Positions 18,104 through 25,740 of a stretch of DNA of 64,000 bases are shown here, in pieces; positions within the stretch are counted from its first letter, which is position 1, and each line of letters starts with the position of its first letter. Made by a program: the position numbers and the translations under genes. The notes beneath the pieces are model-generated. The model did not search any database, was not told the origin of the DNA, and worked only from the letters and a program-made list of their open reading frames with translations. This stretch comes from Henriciella sp. (lineage in GTDB: Bacteria; Pseudomonadota; Alphaproteobacteria; Caulobacterales; Hyphomonadaceae), in assembly GCF_029937755.1 (NCBI RefSeq), contig NZ_JAPYPG010000004.1, positions 124,001-188,000 of the forward strand, in the 5' to 3' direction.

Positions 18104-19351
18104 TTAGCGGAACAGCGACAGGAGCGACTGCGGTGCCGAGTTGGCAATCGACAGCGCCTGCACGCCGAGTTGTTGTTGGACCTGAAGTGCCTGCAGCTTG
18201 GCCGAGGCGGCTTCGATGTCTGAGTCCGTCAGACCACCGATACCCGAAGTCAGGGAGTCGATAAGGGTCGAGACAAACTCGGATTGGTCAGAGATACGGT
18301 TCTGAGCCGAACCGAACGAAGCAGCTGCGTCGATCGCGGTGTCGAGCAGGCTTTCGATCGAGGTCAGAGCGGACGTTGCGCCGGCGTCTGTGGTCACGTC
18401 AACGCTCGCCAGGTTGCCGAGGCCGCCGCTGGAAACACCAGCTGTACCATCGTTGGCGGATGCCGCAGTGATCGTGAGCGTCTGGCCGGAGTCGTTGTCG
18501 ACCGTGACAACGTCGTCAGCGTACGAAACGGTGTAGTTGCTGTCGCCCGTTGCATCCAGGAAGGTCTGCATCTGGTTGGCGAGGTTGGCAGCGACCGAGT
18601 TGGCGCTGTCCGTAGCGCTGGCAACGTACTCGAAGGTGCGCTGACCGAGAGTGTTGGCCGTGGCGCTGTCATCCAGCGTGACACGATAGGAATAGCCATC
18701 GGCAACGCTGGCGATCGTGATGTCCTGGGAGTTACCCGTCGTCAGTGTGTCGGACGTGCCAGCAGCCGTGCCGCCATTGTCGATGATCGTGGTGTCCGTG
18801 ACAGCCGTCGAACCGAATGTTGCAGCCGAACCGGTGTTCGTGATCGACAGATCCTGACGGGTAATGTCGATGTAGGAGGCTGAAACCGAGCCGCCGGACG
18901 AACGGTCGAGCGAAGACAGGATCGAGACGTCAGCGGAGCTGGAACCGTCAACGAGGTTCAGGCCGTTGAACTGGGCGGCGCCGACGATGGATTCGATCTG
19001 CGAAACCTTCGCGTCGATGTCGGTCTGGATCTTGGCGCGGTCGACGTTCTCTTCCTGCGCGGAAACGATCAGGCTCTTCACGTCCTGAACGAGGCTCGTG
19101 ACCTGCTCGGCAGCCTTGCGGGCCACGCCGACGGTCGAAGAACCGAGGTTCAGCGAGTCAGAGATTTGCTTGAAGCTTTCGACGTCCGTGGACATCGTGG
19201 TCGAGATCGCCCAGATGGCGGCGTTGTCTTTTGCTGAAGCGACCTTCTTGCCGGTCGAGATTTCAGACTGGACGGTTTCGAGATTGCGGTTGATACCACG
19301 CAGGGTCTCAAGTGCGACCATTGCGCTGTTATTAGTAAGAATACTGGACAT
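18104..19351 (-). CDS. Flagellin
   Basis: The single flagellin of the window, 415 residues. The conserved D0/D1 N-terminus (SSILTNNSAMVALETLRGIN, STGKKVASAKDNAA) and C-terminus (LQALQVQQQLGVQALSIANS, then APQSLLSLFR) flank a threonine/serine/alanine-rich variable domain with a bacterial flagellin IN-type repeat (about residues 225-300). The ATG at 19351 has a GAGGG ribosome site upstream. The leader contains two tandem hairpins. It lies upstream of flaF and flbT, the usual alphaproteobacterial control pair. Multi-flagellin arrays, common in Caulobacter, are not seen here. Confidence 0.97.
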   Translation of the reverse strand: MSSILTNNSAMVALETLRGINRNLETVQSEISTGKKVASAKDNAAIWAISTTMSTDVESFKQISDSLNLGSSTVGVARKAAEQVTSLVQDVKSLIVSAQEENVDRAKIQTDIDAKVSQIESIVGAAQFNGLNLVDGSSSADVSILSSLDRSSGGSVSASYIDITRQDLSITNTGSAATFGSTAVTDTTIIDNGGTAAGTSDTLTTGNSQDITIASVADGYSYRVTLDDSATANTLGQRTFEYVASATDSANSVAANLANQMQTFLDATGDSNYTVSYADDVVTVDNDSGQTLTITAASANDGTAGVSSGGLGNLASVDVTTDAGATSALTSIESLLDTAIDAAASFGSAQNRISDQSEFVSTLIDSLTSGIGGLTDSDIEAASAKLQALQVQQQLGVQALSIANSAPQSLLSLFR

Positions 19352-19405
19352 CAGTTTGTTCCCTCTGGTCAGGCGTGCAGACGCAGCCCGAATTCTTGTA
19401 AACTC

Positions 19406-19433
19406 ATGTCATCCTGACATCGGGGAGGCCCCG
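19406..19433 (-). promoter_or_regulatory. Two tandem perfect inverted repeats in the flagellin leader
   Basis: Two back-to-back perfect palindromes lie 55-82 bases upstream of the flagellin start. The first is ATGTCA-N3-TGACAT (19406-19420); the second is CGGGG-AGG-CCCCG (19421-19433). Neither is followed by a T-run toward flagellin, so they do not look like a terminator. They could be a protein operator, or RNA hairpins recognised by FlbT/FlaF if the transcript starts upstream. Function is inferred. Confidence 0.5.
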
Positions 19434-19494
19434 AATTTACCCCTCTTGGTTGCCGCCATTGCTACAGACCGCGTATGTATAATGGGTTAACTCC

Positions 19495-19875
19495 CTAAAC
19501 TTTCTTCACATAACCCCCGGTTGCCTTCGGAAAGGCGGTCTGACCACCATTCGCACCATAGGCACCGACATAGGCTCCGTCTGTCATCGACTCGATTCGG
19601 CTGATCGCATTCTGCAGGCCATTGCGAACGGCGGTGAAGTGGGTCGCGTTTTCCTTCGCCAGTCCGACGACGGCATCGACGCGCCTTCTCTGGCCGTCTC
19701 GAAGCGTGTTCTCCGCACCATTGACGACCACGGCATCGAAGACTTCAAGCGCTGCAATCTTTTCCCCGATCAGGTTAGTTGTCTCGCGCGCGCGCCCGCT
19801 AAGAAGGAGTTCGCGCTCGCGCACAAGGACATCTTCAAGCGTGCTCAGTGCCTCTTCGATGCGGTGTTCGCTCAT
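19495..19875 (-). CDS. flgN: FlgN-like flagellar export chaperone
   Basis: A 126-residue helical protein with an acidic N-terminus (MSEHRIEEALSTLEDVLVRE) and a glycine/tyrosine-rich tail (YVGAYGANG) seen in alphaproteobacterial FlgN-like proteins. FlgN chaperones the hook-junction proteins FlgK and FlgL. The family is poorly conserved, so the call rests on size, helical character, tail motif and position: its ATG shares one base with the flgJ stop, and flagellin follows. Another small flagellar chaperone is possible. Confidence 0.6.
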   Translation of the reverse strand: MSEHRIEEALSTLEDVLVRERELLLSGRARETTNLIGEKIAALEVFDAVVVNGAENTLRDGQRRRVDAVVGLAKENATHFTAVRNGLQNAISRIESMTDGAYVGAYGANGGQTAFPKATGGYVKKV

Positions 19876-20195
19876 CAGTCGCCCTCCTTGATTTCTGCAT
19901 TGCTCATTACAGCATCACCAGCCCGCGGAATGGGATCGAGACCGAGCGGATGGCGCTCGGCAATGTCTTCGGCGATGGCTTCAACCATGAACTGGGCGAA
20001 GGCGGATGCGCCCTGGCCGCCTGCCCGGGTCATCGCCTCCTCAAGACCTGTATGGCGAAGCATCTCCGCCCAGAGCATTTTCTCGAAACGCTGGCCCAGT
20101 TCGCTCGTCTCGTTCCGCCCGGCGTTGGCTTCAGGCTCGACTTTTACCGGCTGGACACCGGTGCCAGACTGGATGGCATTCAGGAATTCGGCCAT
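19875..20195 (-). CDS. flgJ: Rod-binding protein (FlgJ N-domain only)
   Basis: A 106-residue single-domain protein matching the rod-binding half of FlgJ: LGQRFEKMLWAEMLRHTGLE, then AFAQFMVEAIAEDIAERHPLG (motif positions about 33-52 and 65-84). It acts as a rod cap or assembly aid. The peptidoglycan hydrolase half of enteric FlgJ is absent, which is usual in alphaproteobacteria, where a separate lytic enzyme works with the rod. No such enzyme is seen in this window. It is divergent from fliK, and the shared spacer contains CtrA-like boxes. Confidence 0.85.
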   Translation of the reverse strand: MAEFLNAIQSGTGVQPVKVEPEANAGRNETSELGQRFEKMLWAEMLRHTGLEEAMTRAGGQGASAFAQFMVEAIAEDIAERHPLGLDPIPRAGDAVMSNAEIKEGD

Positions 20196-20246
20196 GGATT
20201 TGCCTGCTCCTCGCTTGGTCTGACGGGCGGGAAAAGACCGTCCGTG

Positions 20247-20297
20247 TTAAGGCATATTTTACCAGTCCTGATGCAGTTTCGGTTAAGAGAGCACTAA
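20247..20297. promoter_or_regulatory. CtrA-like boxes between flgJ and fliK
   Basis: The flgJ/fliK divergent spacer holds TTAA-N7-TTTA at 20247-20261 and TTAA-N7-CTAA at 20283-20297. Each matches the CtrA consensus TTAA-N7-TTAA at seven of eight positions. CtrA controls early flagellar operons in Caulobacter-type bacteria. The match is suggestive, since short AT motifs can occur by chance, but they are conspicuous in this GC-rich sequence. Confidence 0.45.
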
Positions 20298-20310
20298 CTC
20301 CGGATGGCAA

Positions 20311-21792
20311 ATGGCGCATAGCCTGCAAACCGACATGCTTGGCCTCCTCGACCGCGCCCCGCGGTCTTCGAGGCCGTACGCCTCCTCCGGGGAGCAAGGC
20401 GAAGCTTTCCGCAAGGTGCTTGATACTCCGGCTGCAGAGCAGGCCGAGGACAAGGACGCCGCAACCGACCGTCAAACGCACCCGGGCGCGGCAGATTTCC
20501 TCCCCGCAGAGCCGAAGAGCAAGCAGGCCAAACCAGACACAGAGTCGCAAGATATCAAGCTGGATGGGCCTGAGTCAGACGGTCAGGCCAAGGCTGTCGA
20601 CGCGACAGACATAAAGACTGCTGCGCCACCCGCTACAACGACTCCGGACACCGCAACGTTGACTGCTGAGGTGAAGGCGCGCCCCGCGCAGGCTGACCCC
20701 GCCAGTGCGGAAACGGCTGCCAAGGCCGAGCAGGCTGAAGCAACAGCCCCCAAGGTGCGGACGGCGCCCGAGGCCTCCGAGTCCGCGCTCACCGCACGCA
20801 ATACTGCTCAGCCAGCTGACGACGCGACAAAGGACAGAGTGCCCGCCACTGAGGCGAACACCGAGATGGCAGCCGCTGGCAAGGCTGTGGCTAGTGATGA
20901 GATGGCAGCCAGACCCCGTCCACGTGCCGCAGAAGCGGCCGCTAACGACGAGTCGGTCCGCTCAGCCGACGATGCGCACAAGCAAACGAACGACACCACT
21001 GCGGTCGCCAGCGCCGGTCAGGTGCCAGTCGCGCCAATGGCGGCAAGCCCGTCCAGTGAGAACAAGACAGGTTCGCAAGCGGCAACGCCAGTCACGGCTT
21101 CGGCCGAGACCGCTAATCGCCCTGCCCGCAGAGACACTCCCACCGAAAGCGCCAGACCGGCACCGGACTCTAACAAGCACGCTGCCGATGCGTCGAAGAC
21201 CGGCACGCCTGCCGAACTCTTCGCTGACGCCGCAGACAACGCCGCCGCCCGCCAGAGCGCCGAGGGCGGCAACAAGGCGGAGCCCCTATTCTCTTCAGCA
21301 TCCCCTGGTCAGTCAGCGCCGGTACAGGCCGCCCAGCAGCAGAGCGCCCTTCAGGGCATGCGCGCGCATACGCCCATGCTCGTGGCCCCGGCAGGGGTTG
21401 TCGACATCGTCCAGCAAAAGCTTGCCAGCGACAAAGGCGGAGACCGGGTGACCGTACAGCTCGATCCGCCGGAACTTGGCCGGGTCTCCATCGACTTCAA
21501 ATTTGACGCCAACGGCCTGCAACACGTCACGATCACCGGCGAGACGCCCGAAGCCCTCAAGCAATTGCGCCAGGTTCACTTCCAGCTGACCCAGGCTTTG
21601 GAACAGAACGGCCTGTCGGGCCAGGACATGACCTTCCGCCAGAACACCTCACAGCAGGGCCAGCCGCAATTTGGCAGCCAGCCGGGCGCCCTTCTCGCGG
21701 GCGATGAAGAGGCGGTCATGCAGGTTATCCCCGCTGCCATGCAGCCGGTCCGGACCATTTCGCCCGGCGCCGGGCTCGATATCAAACTCTAG
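20311..21792 (+). CDS. fliK: Flagellar hook-length control protein FliK
   Basis: A 493-residue protein with a long low-complexity N-terminal part rich in Ala, Thr, Pro, Glu and Lys (residues ~1-370, the ruler-like region). The conserved FliK C-terminal domain follows: RVTVQLDPPELGRVSIDF, then GETPEALKQLRQVHFQLTQA. FliK is secreted as a molecular ruler and makes FlhB switch substrate class. The tail is glutamine-rich (QNTSQQGQPQFG). It is followed 12 bp later by flgD, so the two form a hook-assembly operon. CtrA-like boxes lie just upstream. Confidence 0.93.
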   Translation: MAHSLQTDMLGLLDRAPRSSRPYASSGEQGEAFRKVLDTPAAEQAEDKDAATDRQTHPGAADFLPAEPKSKQAKPDTESQDIKLDGPESDGQAKAVDATDIKTAAPPATTTPDTATLTAEVKARPAQADPASAETAAKAEQAEATAPKVRTAPEASESALTARNTAQPADDATKDRVPATEANTEMAAAGKAVASDEMAARPRPRAAEAAANDESVRSADDAHKQTNDTTAVASAGQVPVAPMAASPSSENKTGSQAATPVTASAETANRPARRDTPTESARPAPDSNKHAADASKTGTPAELFADAADNAAARQSAEGGNKAEPLFSSASPGQSAPVQAAQQQSALQGMRAHTPMLVAPAGVVDIVQQKLASDKGGDRVTVQLDPPELGRVSIDFKFDANGLQHVTITGETPEALKQLRQVHFQLTQALEQNGLSGQDMTFRQNTSQQGQPQFGSQPGALLAGDEEAVMQVIPAAMQPVRTISPGAGLDIKL

Positions 21793-21804
21793 AGAGGCCG
21801 CTCG

Positions 21805-22476
21805 ATGAGCACCGTCAACGCAGCTACAGCCACGCAACAGGCCGCCAGCCAGCAGCAATCGGCGGACACCAGCCAGTCCGCAGCGCCGCAGATTGGCGAG
21901 GAGTTCAATACCTTTATCCGGCTGCTGACCGCGCAGGTCCGCAACCAGGATCCGCTCTCGCCGATGGACTCCACCCAGTTCGTCGAGCAGCTGGCGACCT
22001 TCTCGACGCTGGAACAACAGGTTCGCTCGAATGACAGCCTGCAGAGCATTGCCACGATGATCGGCGACCTGAGTTCCATGCTGGCGAGCGAGTGGCTCGG
22101 CAAGACCGTATCGGTGGAGTCTTCCTGGGTGCCCTATTCCGGCAAGCCGGTCGATTACAGCGTGAAGGTTCCCGACGATGCCGACGGCGCTATCCTGAAT
22201 GTACGCAATGGCAGCGGCGAGGCCGTCTGGAGCGAAGAGCTCGACCTGTCCGAAGAGTCGTTCAGCTGGAACGGAGCGACCACGTCCGGCGAAACCGCTG
22301 AAGAGTCGCTCTACGAGTTCGGCATCGATCTCTATCAGGGCGATCAGTATATCGGCACGGTCGCCCCACAGGTGATTACCGAAGTCACCGAAGTGGCAAG
22401 CGAGAACGGCACGATGCGCCTTGGCACGTCTTCGCGCCTGTCGGCCGACATGGCGTCGGTACGCCGCGTCGACTGA
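21805..22476 (+). CDS. flgD: Flagellar hook cap/scaffold protein FlgD
   Basis: A 223-residue hook-cap protein. The N-terminal export and cap region is clear (FIRLLTAQVRNQDPLSPMDS, TQFVEQLATFSTLEQQVRSN). It is followed by the FlgD Tudor-like/Ig-like C-terminal fold (VPYSGKPVDYSVKVPDDADG, then FSWNGATTSGE). It follows fliK by 12 bp and converges on fliL with a 26-bp gap. The length is normal. Confidence 0.96.
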   Translation: MSTVNAATATQQAASQQQSADTSQSAAPQIGEEFNTFIRLLTAQVRNQDPLSPMDSTQFVEQLATFSTLEQQVRSNDSLQSIATMIGDLSSMLASEWLGKTVSVESSWVPYSGKPVDYSVKVPDDADGAILNVRNGSGEAVWSEELDLSEESFSWNGATTSGETAEESLYEFGIDLYQGDQYIGTVAPQVITEVTEVASENGTMRLGTSSRLSADMASVRRVD

Positions 22477-22502
22477 TCAAGTTTCTATTGCCTGAATAGG
22501 CT

Positions 22503-23075
22503 TCAGAGATCCTGGCGCGCCATGTCGAGGATCAGCACGTTCTTGACCCCTTCGCCAAAGCTGTTCTGCAGATTGGCCAGGATCATCGAGCGGATCGTCT
22601 CATAGTGCTCGATACTGTTGAGCGAGTTGAAGATCTCATCATCCGCGCTGAGGGAAATCAATGCGGTCATGATGTTGTCGCGCAGAGCCGGTTCGCGCGA
22701 GAAAAGGTCCTGCGAGGCCGACTCATCGACTTCCAGGTTCAGGTTCAGGATGACGAGGCTTTTTACCCGCTCGGTCCCGACAATCGGGACGACGAATTCG
22801 CGGCTGAACTTGTAATAGGTCGGCACGCCCTCGCCGGAGGCTGATCCGTGGCCACCCTTTGCCTTGCTGCCATGGCCCTTCTTGTCATCGCCGTGGGCAT
22901 CCTTCTTCGGCTTGTCGCCATGGCCCTTGTCTTCCTTGGCCTCAGCCGCGCCCTTGTCGCCATGGCTGGCCGCTGCCGCCGGCGCAGAGGAGCCGGACTT
23001 CAGGTAGACAGCTGCGGCGCCACCAGCGGCGCCGAAGACGCCGGCAATCAGGGCCGGGGCGATGAGTTTCATCAT
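22503..23075 (-). CDS. fliL: FliL stator-associated protein, copy 1, with His/Lys-rich linker
   Basis: A 190-residue FliL with an N-terminal membrane helix (LIAPALIAGVFGAAGGAAAV) and a periplasmic FliL domain (YYKFSREFVVPIVG, then VDESASQDLFSREPALRDNI). Between them lies a ~45-residue linker of repeated HGDK/GHGDK/HGDDKKGHGSK units, unusually rich in His, Lys, Gly and Asp. FliL rings support the MotAB stator. It ends the fliM-motA-flgF-flgG-flgA-flgH row, 11 bp after flgH. A second, shorter FliL-like gene lies at 39809. Confidence 0.93.
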   Translation of the reverse strand: MMKLIAPALIAGVFGAAGGAAAVYLKSGSSAPAAAASHGDKGAAEAKEDKGHGDKPKKDAHGDDKKGHGSKAKGGHGSASGEGVPTYYKFSREFVVPIVGTERVKSLVILNLNLEVDESASQDLFSREPALRDNIMTALISLSADDEIFNSLNSIEHYETIRSMILANLQNSFGEGVKNVLILDMARQDL

Positions 23076-23086
23076 GGGGTCAGTCC

Positions 23087-23794
23087 TCAGAACGGATTGA
23101 TGGCATCAAGCACACGCGTGCCTGCCCGGCGCTCGACCGGAGACGTGGCTTCACCACTGCTCACATAGGAGAGCTGGGCGTCGGCGATCTTCTCATAAGT
23201 GACGGTATTCGTCCGCGTGATATCCTGCGAACGGATGACCCCCGAAACAGTCAGTACACGGACTTCGTTCGAGACACGTGTCTGCTGATAGCCCTGGATG
23301 ACGAGATTGCCGTTCGGCTCCAGTCCGACGACACGCGCCGCCAGTGTGAAGGCGACCTTCTCGGCGCGGTTCACCGTACCATTGCCATTCAACGTCGAGC
23401 TGCGGCCATAGTCGATACCAGGTGACAGGCTCGCGCCCTGCGGAAGCACGTTGCCAGCAAGATCCGGTAGGCCGAACAGGGCATCGATATTCGCCTGGTT
23501 ATTGGCATCGCGCGAGCGCGACAGGGAGCTCTGCAGACTGGCCTGATCGTCCATTTCGACGACCACCGTCAGGAGGTCCCCAATCGCCTTGGCGCGGCGC
23601 ATGCCGAGCAGGGCTGTCGGTGACGTGGTCCACAGCGAGTTCTTGTCGCGATAGGTTTCCGGCTGCTGCGGCTCGGTAATGATCGGCATGGCCGTCTGTG
23701 GCGGCGGCGGGGGCTGCATGGCGATCTGCTGACCGCCGCTGGCGCAGGCGGCAAGCCCGATGATGGCGAGGCCAAGTGAGGCAAACTGTTTCAT
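23087..23794 (-). CDS. flgH: Flagellar L-ring lipoprotein FlgH
   Basis: A 235-residue outer-membrane lipoprotein forming the L ring. The signal peptide ends in the lipobox LAAC (MKQFASLGLAIIGLAACASG). The mature part has the FlgH blocks SLWTTSPTALLGMRRAKAIG, DLLTVVVEMDDQASLQSSLS and the C-terminal VLTVSGVIRSQDI. ATG 23794 is chosen over a GTG 15 bp upstream because it gives a clean signal peptide and overlaps the flgA stop as ATGA. Confidence 0.96.
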   Translation of the reverse strand: MKQFASLGLAIIGLAACASGGQQIAMQPPPPPQTAMPIITEPQQPETYRDKNSLWTTSPTALLGMRRAKAIGDLLTVVVEMDDQASLQSSLSRSRDANNQANIDALFGLPDLAGNVLPQGASLSPGIDYGRSSTLNGNGTVNRAEKVAFTLAARVVGLEPNGNLVIQGYQQTRVSNEVRVLTVSGVIRSQDITRTNTVTYEKIADAQLSYVSSGEATSPVERRAGTRVLDAINPF

Positions 23795-24198
23795 TGTGCC
23801 AGCACCCATCCGTCTTTCTGGACGATCCCGTGGATCATCTTGCGGGACTGCAGATTAAGGACAGTGACATCCTCGTTCGCTGCAGCCTCGCTCATGGCGC
23901 GGCCTGTGGTCGTTATTTCCAGTGGACCGTTGATATACTTGATCGTCACGACCTGGTTGCGCGTAACGAGGCGGGCAGGCTGGGTATTATCCATCGAGAT
24001 TTCCTGCCCGGCATAGACGGTCCGGCGCACCTCGCGTCCGATGACCGGATGATCGGCCGGAGCAGAGTTGCCCTCTTCTGTGGAGATGTTGCCCAGCGAC
24101 ACGGTATCGCCGGCACGGATGACGTCGGTTGCCACGAAGGAAGCCGCGCCGTTGAGATAGACCGCCAGTCCGGCGGCAAGGCTGACAAGCGTGCTCAT
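23791..24198 (-). CDS. flgA: P-ring assembly chaperone FlgA
   Basis: A 135-residue short-form FlgA that chaperones FlgI subunits in the periplasm. An N-terminal hydrophobic stretch (about residues 4-20) could act as a secretion signal. The ChapFlgA/SAF domain is seen in TDVIRAGDTVSLGNIS, VIGREVRRTVYAGQEI and MSEAAANEDVTVLNLQSRKM, with the closing IVQKDGW. It lies 3 bp after flgG and overlaps flgH by 4 bp. Confidence 0.9.
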   Translation of the reverse strand: MSTLVSLAAGLAVYLNGAASFVATDVIRAGDTVSLGNISTEEGNSAPADHPVIGREVRRTVYAGQEISMDNTQPARLVTRNQVVTIKYINGPLEITTTGRAMSEAAANEDVTVLNLQSRKMIHGIVQKDGWVLAQ

Positions 24199-24201
24199 GG
24201 C

Positions 24202-24987
24202 TTACCGGACCCGTGTCGTGGCAGCGAGCATCTCGTCGGCCGCCGTGATCACCTTGGAATTAAGCTCATAGCCGCGCTGGGCTTCGATCAGGTCAGAGAC
24301 TTCCTTGACCACATCGACACCGGAATCCTCGAGAAAGCCCTGGCGTAGCATGCCGACGCCTTCCGTAGACGGAACAAGCCGGTTCGCGGCACCGGAGGCT
24401 TCGGTTTCGCGGAACATGTTGTCGCCCATGGCCTCAAGCCCCTTCTCGTTGACGAAGCGGACCAGGGAGATGGCACCGATCGGCTGGCCATTCGGCTCAC
24501 CGTCAAAGTAGGCCGCAACTTCGCCATCAGGGCTGATCGAGATGCGCCGGGCATCATTCGGAATGACGATGCCATCGGCCAGGGGATAGCCATCCTTGGT
24601 GACGAGCTCACCGTCTGCGCTGCGGGTCAGCTTGCCATCGCGTGTGTAGGCGGGCTCGCCGGATGGCAGCGTGATTTCGAGAAAACCCGTGCCGTCGATC
24701 GCGATGTCGAGTTCAGCATTGGTGGGGCGCAGCGAGCCCTGCGTGATCTCCATCGAGACGCTTGAGGGTTTCACCCCCGTGCCCAGCTGGATACCTGCTG
24801 GCACGACCGTGCCGACCTGCGAGGAGATGGTCCCCGGCGTCAGGTATTGCTGATACATGAGATCGGAAAATTCGGCCGTACGCGGACGGTACGCCGCGGT
24901 GCTCATGTTCGCGATGTTGTTCGAAATGACATCGACGCGCATCTGCTGCGCGGCCATGCCTGTGGCTGCAATCTGTAGGGACTTCAA
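24202..24987 (-). CDS. flgG: Flagellar distal rod protein FlgG
   Basis: A 261-residue distal rod protein. It has the rod N-terminus (QQMRVDVISNNIANMSTAAY), the FlgG-type segment PGTISSQVGTVVPAGIQLGT, the LDIAIDGTGFLEITLPSGE strand and the C-terminal helix with VSDLIEAQRGYELNSKVITA. The length is typical. It follows flgF by 39 bp and precedes flgA by 3 bp on the minus strand. Confidence 0.97.
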   Translation of the reverse strand: MKSLQIAATGMAAQQMRVDVISNNIANMSTAAYRPRTAEFSDLMYQQYLTPGTISSQVGTVVPAGIQLGTGVKPSSVSMEITQGSLRPTNAELDIAIDGTGFLEITLPSGEPAYTRDGKLTRSADGELVTKDGYPLADGIVIPNDARRISISPDGEVAAYFDGEPNGQPIGAISLVRFVNEKGLEAMGDNMFRETEASGAANRLVPSTEGVGMLRQGFLEDSGVDVVKEVSDLIEAQRGYELNSKVITAADEMLAATTRVR

Positions 24988-25026
24988 AGGCTCCTCCTTC
25001 GATCGGGCATCCAGCCCTTTCCTGGC

Positions 25027-25740
25027 CTAAAGTTGACGCAAAGTTTCGATAAAGCGGCTGACGCGCTCATCCTCCTTTTCCAGCATGGCTTGTCCGGCTT
25101 CATAGGCGCGCTGCACTTCGATCATGCGCGCGACCTCCAGCACCGGAGACACGTTCGATTGTTCAAGCGCGCCCTGAACCAGGCGCGGATCCTCGATCGG
25201 CTGGAAGCCGCCAGGGGCGTTGAAACTTGTATTGCCGGCGCGGGTCATCTCGCCTTCCGGGCGGACGATACCGACCTGGCCGAGAATGACGCCCTCAGAC
25301 GAGATTGTGCCGTCACCGGCAATCGAGATATCTCCGGCATCGTCAGGGATCAGGATCGCCCCGCCCGCCGGGTTGAGCACCGGGTTGCCCTGCGTATCGA
25401 TCAGGCGGCCTTCGGCAGACATCTGGAAATGCCCCGCGCGCGTGAGCCGCGCACCGTCCGGCGTGTCGACAACGAAGAAGCCCTCCCCCTGGATGGCGAG
25501 GTCGAACTTGCCGCCGGTAAACTTCATCCCGCCCTGTTCGAGGTCGAACTGGTGACCGGCGAGCCCGCCCATGGAGACGCGGTCAACGGCCTCGCCCGTT
25601 CCCGCGAGAAATTCGGCAAAAAGAGCGCGGTCGGACTTGTAGCCTGTCGTGCTGGAGTTCGCGAGATTGTTGGCGACCACCTGCATTTCCTGCATCAGGC
25701 CTGCCTGTCGGGTCAGTGCGGCGTAGACGGCGTTGGACAT
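25027..25740 (-). CDS. flgF: Flagellar proximal rod protein FlgF
   Basis: A 237-residue rod protein. It shows the family N-terminus (QEMQVVANNLANSSTTGYKS), DLAIQGEGFFVVDTPDGARL in the middle and MIEVQRAYEAGQAMLEKEDE at the C-terminus. The ATG at 25740 shares one base with the stop of the upstream 596-residue gene (TGATG), so the two are translationally coupled. It is similar to but shorter than FlgG, as expected. Confidence 0.95.
   Translation of the reverse strand: MSNAVYAALTRQAGLMQEMQVVANNLANSSTTGYKSDRALFAEFLAGTGEAVDRVSMGGLAGHQFDLEQGGMKFTGGKFDLAIQGEGFFVVDTPDGARLTRAGHFQMSAEGRLIDTQGNPVLNPAGGAILIPDDAGDISIAGDGTISSEGVILGQVGIVRPEGEMTRAGNTSFNAPGGFQPIEDPRLVQGALEQSNVSPVLEVARMIEVQRAYEAGQAMLEKEDERVSRFIETLRQL

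Noticed and set aside
22477-22502. Small GCCT-GAAT-AGGC hairpin between flgD and fliL
   Set aside because: Only a 4-bp stem and no T-run, so not a supportable terminator.
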